From Mitosporidium daphniae (lineage: Eukaryota; Microsporidia): a DNA stretch of 40,100 nt. The position numbers were made by a program, and so were the translations under genes. The DNA lies in contig NW_013546445.1 of NCBI RefSeq assembly GCF_000760515.2, forward strand, positions 1-40,100, read 5' to 3'. This document shows positions 1 through 8,187 of the stretch, piece by piece (within the stretch, counting starts at the first letter, position 1; each line of letters begins with the position of its first letter). Below the pieces are notes generated by a model, which did no database searches, was not told the DNA's origin, and saw only the letters and a list, made by a program, of their open reading frames with translations.

Positions 1-608
1 TGAATATTATTAATATCATCCAGCGTAAATTGAAACTTTCTCCCAATAATTTGCCCAGAAAGCCATGTTTCAATGTCAAAGTTACATTCATCCCATTCGG
101 ATACCGTTTTGGACAGCTCAAAGGACGAACTGCTTTGCATTTTCAAGGTGGCCTCAATAGTATTCAACGAAAGATCTACATGCTCGAAGGATATCTTTAC
201 AACAAACTTGGGCTTTGCAGCATAGCTGTCAACGCCAATGGGCATATTTATGGCCTCTTGAACCCCCAAATAGTATACGTCGGAGAATAGGGACGTATAT
301 TTAGAACTGTTCGAAGGAAAGTAAACTGGATCCAAATCATAGGAAACACATTGTTCCTTAAATCCAAAAAGGTTGAGTGGATCGGAAAGATGTTCTTTTT
401 GAGATATAAACTCCTGCAGATCTTTGCAGAATGAGATGGTCTTAAAATATGATTTGGCAAGTCGGCTATCAACCGCTCTTTTATCTACAAATACATGCTT
501 TTCTGTCTCCGATGTATCCTCTGAATGTTCTTCGAAAGGGTATGGGAAATTTGATTTGATTTTTAGCTTTTTGGCCTCAATAGATGCGTTAATATGTGTG
601 GATTTCAT
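1..608 (-). CDS. GID4/Vid24-like protein, 3' part beyond the left edge
   Basis: An uninterrupted minus-strand frame starts at ATG 608-606 and runs off the left edge (about 202 codons visible). Near the visible end, KISFEHVDLSLNTIEATLK followed by LSGQIIGRKFQFTL resembles the GID4/Vid24 beta-barrel core, where family members have a Val-x-x-x-HVDL strand and then FFEGEIIG-K-x-F-L-T. GID4 is the substrate receptor of the GID/CTLH ubiquitin ligase, which recognises N-terminal proline degrons. Between the two conserved strands there is a serine-rich, acidic insertion longer than in the human or yeast proteins as I know them, and the 130-residue N-terminal part is unrecognised. The C-terminal half of the barrel is outside the window, so the assignment rests on two motifs only. 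It is divergently separated from nothing here: the next gene upstream on this strand is the Nop12-like gene, whose stop lies 122 bp away. Confidence 0.42.
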   Translation of the reverse strand, partial: MKSTHINASIEAKKLKIKSNFPYPFEEHSEDTSETEKHVFVDKRAVDSRLAKSYFKTISFCKDLQEFISQKEHLSDPLNLFGFKEQCVSYDLDPVYFPSNSSKYTSLFSDVYYLGVQEAINMPIGVDSYAAKPKFVVKISFEHVDLSLNTIEATLKMQSSSSFELSKTVSEWDECNFDIETWLSGQIIGRKFQFTLDDINNI

Positions 609-730
609 CGGATAATCAACAAAGCAATGTCAAGCCTATTTTAGTGACATTCAACAGGTTGAATTCCATTTGACCAATTAGTGGGACCAATGGAAAAGAT
701 CAAAATTTACTGATTTATAAATAATTAAAT

Positions 731-1899
731 TTAGCTTTGGAAGCACAGTAGCTTTCGCCTCTCTGCTCTATTTGGTAATCCGCTTTTTGCTAGTGCTGGA
801 GGGTGCCTTTTCTTTGTTTTCTCGGATTTTTTTAAAGGAAGCGATGGTATTTCATCAACAGATTTCTTTGCTCGTTTTACAGGGCTATTACCTTGACTGC
901 CCCTCTTTTGTTGGAGCTTGATGTCTACCCTCTTTGGCTGGGACTTGATGTCTTTAAATTTTTTATCAGAATCACTTTTACATTTAGAAACCCTTAATGA
1001 CCGGCCATCCAACACAAATATCGGGTTCTTCGCAGAAGATACCAAGCCAAGAACAAACTTTGCCGAATTACAATCCTACCATTTGAGAAAAATGACATGC
1101 CTTAAATTCAATGTACCCTACGCCCTTGCAATCTTGCGATTTGGAATCTCTTATTAGTCGAATTCTGGTAATAGATGTACACGAATTTGCTTCAAAAACT
1201 GCACGCAATGCATCTTCGCTCGCAGTCCTGGGAATATTTCCAATAAAAAGCGTTTTAGATTCATCAAATTTCTACTATGAGAGTGTTAAAATTTACCGAT
1301 CCGCTAAGCCCGTGCTCTGAGGCATGATCTGCCCTTAAATGCATCTCTTGGAATACCTTACCGTTTATCATTGTAACAGCGTCATCAAGCAATACCCCAC
1401 AATTCTCCAAGAAGCGCACATATGCAATAACGGACTGATGCGAAGGATTGAGCAACTTTTTTGAAATTGCAACCTTTTTTGGAAGTGGTGCTTTGCCATC
1501 TTTCATAGAAGAAGACAATACAGGTAGGCATCTGAATCTGATAGACTCGATAGCATTGGTGGTGCTTCCTATCCATACTGCCAATTGCTTAATAAATCTT
1601 TGTTTCATAGACTCATGAAGAGCGCAAGCCAATGGTACATTTGCAATAAAGATTGTATTTACAGTAAATCGGTCCGAATTATTCCCAGAATCACCAGTAA
1701 AGCCAGAAGGAGTGTCGGAACTGGGGCCAATCACAGCACTATTATCCTGGGGTTTGATTGCCTGTAGATATTCTTGAATTTTAGAATCAGACATCGAACA
1801 AGTAAGGTTGGGCTTTTCCCCATCACCAGTTTCAAATAACTTGCACAGTTCAGAATCAACCATAGACTCCGTGAGAGGGGTGGACTTTGGGGTTTTCAT
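731..1899 (-). CDS. NOP12: Nop12/RBM34-like nucleolar protein with two RRMs
   Basis: Three exons: 1899-1297, 1271-1101 and 1075-731. The first RRM carries TVNTIFIANVP (RNP2-like), then ESIRFRCLP, a PKKVAISKK stretch and a VIAYVRF RNP1-like strand; this order is characteristic of RBM34/Nop12. The second RRM only appears after removing a 25-nt intron (1272-1296): KTLFIGNIP is RNP2 and CKGVGYIEF is RNP1. A second 25-nt intron (1076-1100) begins GC rather than GT and joins IEFK to DCNSAKFVLG in frame. The tail is lysine-rich (KRAKK, KKSEKTKKRH), as expected for a nucleolar pre-60S factor. The family acts in large-subunit rRNA (5.8S/25S) maturation. Unspliced, the first exon would end in a stop just after the intron start, which supports splicing. 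Divergent from the CCDC174-like gene across 57 bp. Confidence 0.8.
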
Positions 1900-1956
1900 T
1901 AATTAATTTCACCAAAAAATAATTTCCAATTTAACTTTCAATAAACTTTAAGGGTC
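1900..1956. promoter_or_regulatory. 57-bp divergent promoter region (NOP12 / CCDC174-like)
   Basis: The two ATGs face away from each other with 57 bp between them. The spacer is A/T-rich and holds TAATTAATTT and AATTTAACTTT. No TATA box or other named element is clear. Similar AATT/TTTAAA boxes occur in the other short divergent spacers of this window. Confidence 0.4.
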
Positions 1957-2817
1957 ATGAATGTCAACAATAGCTACAAGTCTATCTCTCAATCCTCCAT
2001 CCTTAATTTGAAGGCAGAGCTTTTTAAAAAAAAGGCGTCCATTCAGCAAGTTTCCAATGCCAATTTAAATCAGGATCTCTATTTTTCAGTGAAGCCCAAA
2101 GTTTCGCCATCTCCTGTTGAAGAAGCTCAAATACCACCGCCAAAAAAAAGCGGCCCCCCACTGGAAAAGCCTCTCAATGAAAAGATCAAGTTGTCTCTCA
2201 ATATGAAGGCGGAAAAATACCGCAAGCTTTTGTTAAAATCGACATATGAAGATTACGAGCCACTAGAGGAAGATTCTCTTGTCGATTTTTCAAGAATGCC
2301 AGTTGAAGACACAGAAAAACTGCTTTCTCGTCTAATCAGGGAAGAAGAAAACAACGAGGAAGTAATCCACTCTCAGGGTCCTCAACATATCCTCACATTT
2401 GACGATCCACTTGAGGAAGTTATTGATGAATTTGGAAGGACGCGGATGGTCCCCCGTCATGAGGCCATTAGGATAAAACATGAGCAGGATGTGCATGGAA
2501 ATTCTCCAATCCCCCTCAGCATGAGTCCAATGGTACAAGATGAGTACAAACCAGTTCAAAATGCCCATTATTCTGAGGACTTTGAAATTCGAACCAAGTC
2601 CGTATTCTTCTACAGGTTTTCTGCCAACGAGGACATGCGACAAGAGCAAATGAAGGCCCTCCGTGCGCTTGAATCGCTATCTGATACACAAAGAGCTGCC
2701 GTGCAACAAGCAAAAAGACTCGATTTGCACCGACGAGCAAATCGTAAAGAAATTATTTTGAGTAAGAGGCAAGAATTTATCTCCTTGATGTGCGTGCACC
2801 CCTTAACTGAAGTATGA
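1957..2817 (+). CDS. CCDC174-like protein
   Basis: A single-exon frame of 286 residues. The middle contains DEFGRTRMVPR, the signature near the centre of CCDC174 (family consensus D-E-F-G-R-x-R), followed by a strongly charged C-terminal part with FFYRFSANEDMRQEQMKAL, matching the family's FYxFS-x-DE-x-R-x-x-QM helix. The N-terminal SSILNLKAELFKKK is the other conserved block (LKAEL-x-K-K). CCDC174 is a nuclear protein associated with the exon-junction complex component eIF4A3 in vertebrates; whether that role holds here is inference. The human protein is longer (over 450 residues). The last residues after the helical region lack homology and the true 3' end could involve another small intron, but the frame closes naturally at TGA 2815-2817. 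Confidence 0.7.
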   Translation: MNVNNSYKSISQSSILNLKAELFKKKASIQQVSNANLNQDLYFSVKPKVSPSPVEEAQIPPPKKSGPPLEKPLNEKIKLSLNMKAEKYRKLLLKSTYEDYEPLEEDSLVDFSRMPVEDTEKLLSRLIREEENNEEVIHSQGPQHILTFDDPLEEVIDEFGRTRMVPRHEAIRIKHEQDVHGNSPIPLSMSPMVQDEYKPVQNAHYSEDFEIRTKSVFFYRFSANEDMRQEQMKALRALESLSDTQRAAVQQAKRLDLHRRANRKEIILSKRQEFISLMCVHPLTEV

Positions 2818-2985
2818 TGAGCCTCGCTTCTTCAAATTTCGATTTTCTGTGCAATTCTTGTTTTGGACGGAATTTCGTGCCCTGCTGAAACTAAAATTTT
2901 ACCACCCCAGCTACTGTTTATGCAACGGATTGTGGCCACTTCAATAATACATATATATGGAGCATTTTATTTAAAAATAGCAAGA

Positions 2986-4101
2986 CTATTTTCTTCGTTT
3001 AATATCAATGTAGACATCCATAAGCTGCTCCAGGGCTGCTTTAATTGAACCCCATGCTCTGACTGAGCTGCTATCATCACAAGAATCTAAAATATCGAGC
3101 ATTCCCCTTTGAAGCTCTGAACGGAGTTTCGAGGCATCGTCGACGCCAGATTGAAGAAAAATAAACTTTGCAAAATGCTCTGATGAAACCAAAACATCAT
3201 CCGAGTCTGCAAGTTTCTTGGAATTGTATACATTGATAAGGGTAGATATGAGGAATTTTTTTTCTGCTTCTGGCATGCGGTTTAATACCACCTCGAGGTT
3301 AGTTGCTCCAGAAACCATTTTTATTGAGGAGCTTGTTTCTGAGATCGTATCAATAGAATCAAGGCCTACCGAAGCTTGGTCTGAGACGTCATGCTCACAA
3401 TTACCGCCAAAAAGTTGTTCAGCAAACTTGATCGAAGATTGATCTTCATATTCATTTTCATCTTTGTCTTGCCCATCATAAAGTTCCATCGTGCTTGGTG
3501 TCATACAGATGGCGGTTGGTATTATGTTTGTCGCTGAATTGATGGCGATATCTTCGATTTCTACTGTTTTAGCCGCGTCTGAATGTTGAACCCATTGAGA
3601 TCCTTTTATGTCTTTAATTTGAGGAACAATCGACTGTTGAGGTAATTGTAGGGTAGGCTCAATAGTTGTAAAATTTGATAAGATTGGGGTACTCATTTGT
3701 TGGGTAACAGTGACGGTCGAAACAACACTGTAACTACCTCGATCCCAGAACCTCCACCATGGAACGTAGGGTCTGGAATTGTCAACAAGTGGTAGGCTAG
3801 CTGTTTGAGTTTCAATCGACTCTTCTGGCTTAACAGGGGGCGTTTGTACAGGCGGAAACTTTGAGGGCGGAAACGGGCTTGTTATTTCATCCACAGTAGG
3901 CTTTTCCGGAGCTGGCGAAATTGAATCTGCGATCGGGAAACAGTTTTCCCCAATGGCGTGGCTATTATCGCTAGCGTCCTTGCTTCCTGAGAGTTGGTCG
4001 TTGTCCGCAAAAAATTCCACGAAATTGTGATGAGGATACACCACTCTGGCAAATGAGGAAAAACTTGCAATTAGTAAAAGTGATTTTGCGGGATACTTCA
4101 T
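2986..4101 (-). CDS. orphan secreted protein, 371 aa
   Basis: Not recognised. The N-terminus MKYPAKSLLLIASFSSFARV is a short basic start followed by a hydrophobic core, a credible signal peptide. Next is a proline/serine-rich low-complexity part (about residues 60-110, PPSKFPPVQTPPVKPEES), one aromatic patch RPYVPWWRFWDRG, a threonine/valine stretch, then an acidic middle (residues 215-235, DGQDKDENEYEDQ). The C-terminal 110 residues look helical (LNRMPEAEKKFLISTLINVY onward) and may be the folded part. It ends in the basic IKRRK. First of four minus-strand signal-peptide proteins within 6 kb. A role at the host or cell surface is speculation. Confidence 0.7.
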   Translation of the reverse strand: MKYPAKSLLLIASFSSFARVVYPHHNFVEFFADNDQLSGSKDASDNSHAIGENCFPIADSISPAPEKPTVDEITSPFPPSKFPPVQTPPVKPEESIETQTASLPLVDNSRPYVPWWRFWDRGSYSVVSTVTVTQQMSTPILSNFTTIEPTLQLPQQSIVPQIKDIKGSQWVQHSDAAKTVEIEDIAINSATNIIPTAICMTPSTMELYDGQDKDENEYEDQSSIKFAEQLFGGNCEHDVSDQASVGLDSIDTISETSSSIKMVSGATNLEVVLNRMPEAEKKFLISTLINVYNSKKLADSDDVLVSSEHFAKFIFLQSGVDDASKLRSELQRGMLDILDSCDDSSSVRAWGSIKAALEQLMDVYIDIKRRK

Positions 4102-4240
4102 CGTAAGTCTCGATTACATCTCCGCATCATTTATAAGGATGCATTCATGATCCTCGGTTGCAATAACAACAACAGCGCGTCCCTTGATTTGATGGTTGCA
4201 TTTCAAACTGATTTTAAATTCAATTTTCTTTATTAGTGCT

Positions 4241-4792
4241 CTATTGACCCACTGTTGGGGAGGGGTCACCGGTTACAAGCGGATCATTTGGCAATGTTTG
4301 GGTTAGGGTTTGGGGCTCTTCATTTGGATAGTTATTGTAACAGTTAACAGGCCCCACCACTTTTTTATATGGGGAATTACACCCGTTCAAATGCATTTGA
4401 TCTACACCGTTATATAAAGGATCATGGCCGAAATTACACATGGTTTGATAATGTGGTGGTCTAGGTTGGTTTACAAATGGGTTTGGACACACTTTTTCCT
4501 TCTTTGGAGAAAGTTGTTGATGCTCCACTCTGATGAAGGTAGGCTGATCATTATTCTCGGACGTGGTTTTGAAAACCTCTTCACAATTGAATCTAATAGT
4601 ATTATTTTTATGATTAACCACAATTGGAGCCTCCTTGCAAATTTTCCGATTGTCGTATTGATTATTGTAGATGTCAGAGCCAGAGCCAGAGCCAGAGTTC
4701 AGAAGAGAGGAGCATGGATTCATGCAAGTATTAGCGGAGGCGGTGGTAGCAAGAACGGCAGAACAGAAAAGGGAAGCGGTTATTAATTTCAT
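4241..4792 (-). CDS. orphan small secreted cysteine-containing protein, 183 aa
   Basis: Not recognised. MKLITASLFCSAVLATTASA is a textbook signal peptide ending in an A-x-A cleavage site. The mature part has eight cysteines (beginning TCMNPC) spread among many Asn, Pro and Gln residues, and an SGSGSGS run encoded by a hexanucleotide repeat near 4675-4697. The absence of hydrophobic segments after the signal suggests a soluble, possibly disulfide-bonded extracellular or lumenal protein. The C-terminus is Thr/Pro-rich and, by coincidence of codons, its DNA contains CCAAACCCTAACCCAAAC, which resembles telomere repeat. Upstream on the other strand, 216 bp away, is the MFS transporter. Confidence 0.7.
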   Translation of the reverse strand: MKLITASLFCSAVLATTASANTCMNPCSSLLNSGSGSGSDIYNNQYDNRKICKEAPIVVNHKNNTIRFNCEEVFKTTSENNDQPTFIRVEHQQLSPKKEKVCPNPFVNQPRPPHYQTMCNFGHDPLYNGVDQMHLNGCNSPYKKVVGPVNCYNNYPNEEPQTLTQTLPNDPLVTGDPSPTVGQ

Positions 4793-5008
4793 GTCTTTTA
4801 GCTTTATTCCTCAATTTTCACTTGTTTATATTTGCAGCAATTTTTGTCCATTGGCATGAATCCCAACCAGTACAATGTAGATATGCTTTCTATTCGTATT
4901 TTCTGCGTCAATTTCATTGGTCTTTAATTTGAAAATTTTGATTGGCAAATGCTTATGTCAAGTAGCATTCGCATGAAATTCAATTTAATTAGCTACATTT
5001 TAGTTTAG

Positions 5009-6385
5009 ATGAACGATCGATTGGCTAATTGCCCCCATCAAGCAAAAAGCGGCAATTATATCGAGAATGGTACGATTTCGATTGCCAGCAATTCGATCAA
5101 AAGGGACGAAATATCTTGGATCTATCTAGTGGTTTATTTGCTTTCGATTGTGTTCATTATATGCTCATTTGTTTTTATGAATGTGGGACAATCTTTTTTA
5201 ATTAGAGAACTCGATGCAAATGCAGATGTTCCATCTGATGCAATGAGCCTGGTTTTTTATGATGAGGTTCTTGCAATCATTCTGATCGGCATTTGGGGGC
5301 ATACCTCTGATAGGTTTGGCCGTAGATTAATTTATGCTACTGGATTTTCGCTCATCATGCTTTCAATGCTTTTGTGTTCTGTTGCTGCCAAAACGATATT
5401 TCCGGTCACCTTTTTTTCTTTCTTTTCTAGTCTTCTAGCATTTAGATTGCTATTTTCCATTGGTTGTTCAATGGTCGCCTCACTTATGACCGCTTTTCTT
5501 TCTGATATAGCGCCGCCAGAGTCCACGGGGCGCCTTGCTGGCCTGGTTGGAATAGCGTCGTGTATTGGTGGCCTGACTGGGGCAATCTTTTTCCCCTTGT
5601 TTCCCATCCGAATCGGCTATTTTGCATTAGCAATGTTTCTTGGGTTGTTGTCTATTTTGATCTTTTGCTTTTTTTCTGATTGTTCCTTGCCTTCATCGTG
5701 CACTCTTTCTCAGGCGAAGCGGCTTGGAATAAGAGAAATAATTTGTGTAACCTTGAGAGCCAGTAAGAGCGACAAGAATATTTTCCTCTCATACTTGAAT
5801 TCAATTGTATCTCGCTCGGTCTCAATGATAAATACGACGCTTCTTGAATCCTGGGTTTCTTCATACCTTTCTCAGTCGCCGGGACCAAATTCCAGCAAGT
5901 CTGTCGTGATTCGGCTAAATGGGACCTTGCAAGGAACTTCCCTTTTAATGGCCCCTATTTTTGGAATTATTTCATCGCGAATTTCTCCAGCTGCGGCAAC
6001 ACTTATTGCCGCAATGTTGGGGTCCATCGGTGATTTTCTGATGGTTTTCTTTGCTCAAAATCCAACTTCAAACTCGCAAATCGGCGTAATGTTTCTCAAA
6101 GGCGCTGGCCAGATTGGGTTGATCGTTTCAGGGATGGCCCTAGCATCTAGACATTCCCCTAAGGAGCTTAGGGGCGCCGTATCTGGAGCATACGGGTTTT
6201 TTGGTGCATTTGGCATCATTCTAAACTCCCAACTTGCCAAATGGGTGGGCGCATCTTCCGCGTTAAATCCATTTTTGTTGCTGTTATCATGGGAAACTCT
6301 TTTAGCCTTCTTTGCCCTTGCTGTGATGCTCCAGACCAAGGAAAAGCGGCACAGTGGCACAAAAAAGTGCAGCATACAAATATAA
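5009..6385 (+). CDS. major facilitator superfamily transporter
   Basis: A single-exon protein of 458 residues with about twelve hydrophobic segments in two groups of six separated by a central loop, and a hydrophilic N-terminus of about 33 residues. The loop after the second membrane segment reads GHTSDRFGRR, the MFS motif A (G-x-x-x-D-R-x-G-R-R). TM4-5 include RLLFSIGCSM and ESTGRLAGLVG. The second half has GAGQIGLIVSGMALAS and ELRGAVSGAYGFFGAFG, a pattern common in the C-terminal MFS bundle. The substrate cannot be told from sequence; nothing points clearly to sugar, drug or nucleotide transport. The gene lies among orphan secreted-protein genes, in what looks like an accessory stretch. It ends 51 bp from the convergent stop of the next gene. 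Confidence 0.9.
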   Translation: MNDRLANCPHQAKSGNYIENGTISIASNSIKRDEISWIYLVVYLLSIVFIICSFVFMNVGQSFLIRELDANADVPSDAMSLVFYDEVLAIILIGIWGHTSDRFGRRLIYATGFSLIMLSMLLCSVAAKTIFPVTFFSFFSSLLAFRLLFSIGCSMVASLMTAFLSDIAPPESTGRLAGLVGIASCIGGLTGAIFFPLFPIRIGYFALAMFLGLLSILIFCFFSDCSLPSSCTLSQAKRLGIREIICVTLRASKSDKNIFLSYLNSIVSRSVSMINTTLLESWVSSYLSQSPGPNSSKSVVIRLNGTLQGTSLLMAPIFGIISSRISPAAATLIAAMLGSIGDFLMVFFAQNPTSNSQIGVMFLKGAGQIGLIVSGMALASRHSPKELRGAVSGAYGFFGAFGIILNSQLAKWVGASSALNPFLLLLSWETLLAFFALAVMLQTKEKRHSGTKKCSIQI

Positions 6386-6436
6386 TACCGATGAGATTTA
6401 TTTATTTCCAATAAGGAGGGGAATCATCTATTGGGG

Positions 6437-7078
6437 CTAGGGCATTACATTTGGATCTACAAAGCAGTTGGGAAAGGAGAATGCATCTGAAATTCCAACA
6501 ATGGAGCTGTCTCCAAAGTTGTTACTGTAATCTCCATCATCAGATGAATTTAAATGTATCTTTACAAGGACAACCAGAGGAGACTCGACCGCCAGTAATG
6601 ATGTATCAGACCAGGGGTAAAACGCAATTTTATCTCGGAATAGGAAATATATGTTTGCTGCGTTCACACTATCATCATCGTCGGTTTGATCAGATTTACG
6701 TTGCGTATCTCCTGGAAGCTCTTCAATAATTATTGGGAAACGCGGTAAAATTAATTTCCAGGCCGAAGAATCAGAAAGCTCGCGCTTTGGTGCGATAAAT
6801 ACCTCATAATATGAGATTTGGCCTATTTCGGACAGCGGAAAATAGCCTATCAGGTTCCAAGTAATCATGACGTAGTCATTGCAACCAAGATGATCTGCCA
6901 CAGTGGCCTGCGGAGGTGATACATAGAACAAGAAACGATTTTCGCCATCAGATATTCTCAAATTCTGCTTTCTTTTAATCGTTTGAGGAATGGCGTTGGT
7001 GATATTAAAAGAAAAAAAGGCCGACAAACCAATCGCCAAAACAATGACAAAGGCCCTCATGACAGTCATTAGAAGCAT
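6437..7078 (-). CDS. orphan secreted or N-terminally anchored protein, 213 aa
   Basis: Not recognised. The N-terminal MTVMRAFVIVLAIGLSAFFS is a hydrophobic signal peptide or signal anchor preceded by two more possible methionines (positions 1 and 4). The rest is compact and looks beta-rich: LFYVSPPQATVADHLGCNDYVMITWNL, then YYEVFIAPKR, and LAVESPLVVLVKIHL. The alternating aromatic and valine pattern with TWNLIGYFP would fit an immunoglobulin- or fibronectin-type fold, but no signature residue proves this. There is an acidic loop (DQTDDDDS) in the middle and only two cysteines in the mature part. Third of the four orphan secreted proteins of this stretch. Confidence 0.65.
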   Translation of the reverse strand: MLLMTVMRAFVIVLAIGLSAFFSFNITNAIPQTIKRKQNLRISDGENRFLFYVSPPQATVADHLGCNDYVMITWNLIGYFPLSEIGQISYYEVFIAPKRELSDSSAWKLILPRFPIIIEELPGDTQRKSDQTDDDDSVNAANIYFLFRDKIAFYPWSDTSLLAVESPLVVLVKIHLNSSDDGDYSNNFGDSSIVGISDAFSFPNCFVDPNVMP

Positions 7079-7216
7079 TAAAATTCGCTACCAAATATGG
7101 CATTCATGTACCGCATCGATAAACTCCGATGCCGCAGAAAATCAAATCAATAAGAGGCATTGATGCAGATCAAATCCAAAATCCAAAATATTGCTGATCA
7201 AAATTTGAAAATCCTA

Positions 7217-8156
7217 TCAATCTGACTCTGCATCCGAAATGACGAAAGGATTTTTTTGCGATCCAATGTTGGCTTTTTGAAGATCAAGAGTTTGGGGTCT
7301 TTTCGCCTGACCATCTGTGACACTTTGACCATCAAAGATACCGGCTTTCCCTTTGGTCTCATCTTCCGCTACTATGAAGGGCTTCGAGGCACTGTCATTG
7401 AGAGTCCGTAATTGCCGTTCCCTAAAGACGGGCATTTTACCGTTGCTTCCCAAAATACGACCAGGAAAATAAGGGACAATTTTGTTGTGTTTTCTTTCTT
7501 TTGCATTTGATTTAGCGGGTTTAAATGGCTCAGAAATCTTTACAAAGGTGCCTCCACAAGCTTCAAGATGGCTTTTGAACCAAGAATCGGCTTTTTGAGG
7601 TTCTCTATTCATCGCTCGCCTTACCCATCCATAAAATGGAGGCCTTTCCCTGCATATGCCAGAGCATCGCCAAATGTGCCTTTTGTAGTAATTTACCTCT
7701 CCATGGAAAGAGTGATACACGGTAATATTTGAATTTGCCGCAACATTAATGGCCCTCATAAGAGCTTGGAAATCCGGGCCATGTCCGTCTCTATCTGTAG
7801 ATCGAGCAGCAACAAATAAGTAGGCGTGAATCATTTCGTGCTAAAAATTAAGTGTTTTCTCATACCAACAGGGTATCTTTTAGGTCTTCCACTGGCCTAA
7901 ATTTCAAAATAGGCTCAGATAGCTTAATTGTGCAAGATCCTGTCCGTCTGTGGTAGCAACATAAGCCTGCACACAGTGTCATTTTCGAGGACCATTTTAC
8001 CGTGACAGAGCTTAGTTTCCCTTCAAAATACAATCCGTTGTATTCGAGAAAAAGATCGTAAATCGATGGAAATGCATCGGGATGTACCTCATTTCTAGGG
8101 GAATGCTTGAAGAAATCCTTGTCATTATTGGAAGAGGCAAGCACGGTTTTGTTCAT
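7217..8156 (-). CDS. SPRTN: SPRTN/Spartan DNA-protein crosslink protease
   Basis: Two exons, 8156-7866 and 7840-7217, joined over a 25-nt GT-AG intron (7841-7865); 304 residues. The splice recreates the metalloprotease active site: KDTLLV... is cut exactly before HEMIHAYLFVAA, followed by DRDGHGPDF, giving HExxH plus the third zinc histidine. Downstream ITVYHSFHGEVNYYKRHIWRC and the zinc-binding CSGICRERPPFYGWVRRAMNREP plus CGGTFVKI are the SPRTN family's zinc sub-domain. The enzyme cleaves proteins crosslinked to DNA during replication. PYFPGRILG could be the p97-binding SHP box. The human C-terminal UBZ finger is not seen; the tail ends NPFVISDAESD, which looks like a SUMO-interacting motif (hydrophobic core plus acids). 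Starts 31 bp after the upstream gene's stop. Confidence 0.93.
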
Positions 8157-8187
8157 CGATTTTATTTAAAATTTGGTAACCATTGAA

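Noticed and set aside
4675-4697. Hexanucleotide repeat as a possible regulatory or mobile feature
   Set aside because: It is simply the codons for the SGSGSGS run of the secreted protein at 4241-4792.
7860-8156. Separate 98-residue gene upstream of SPRTN
   Set aside because: It is SPRTN exon 1; a 25-nt intron joins it to the HExxH motif.
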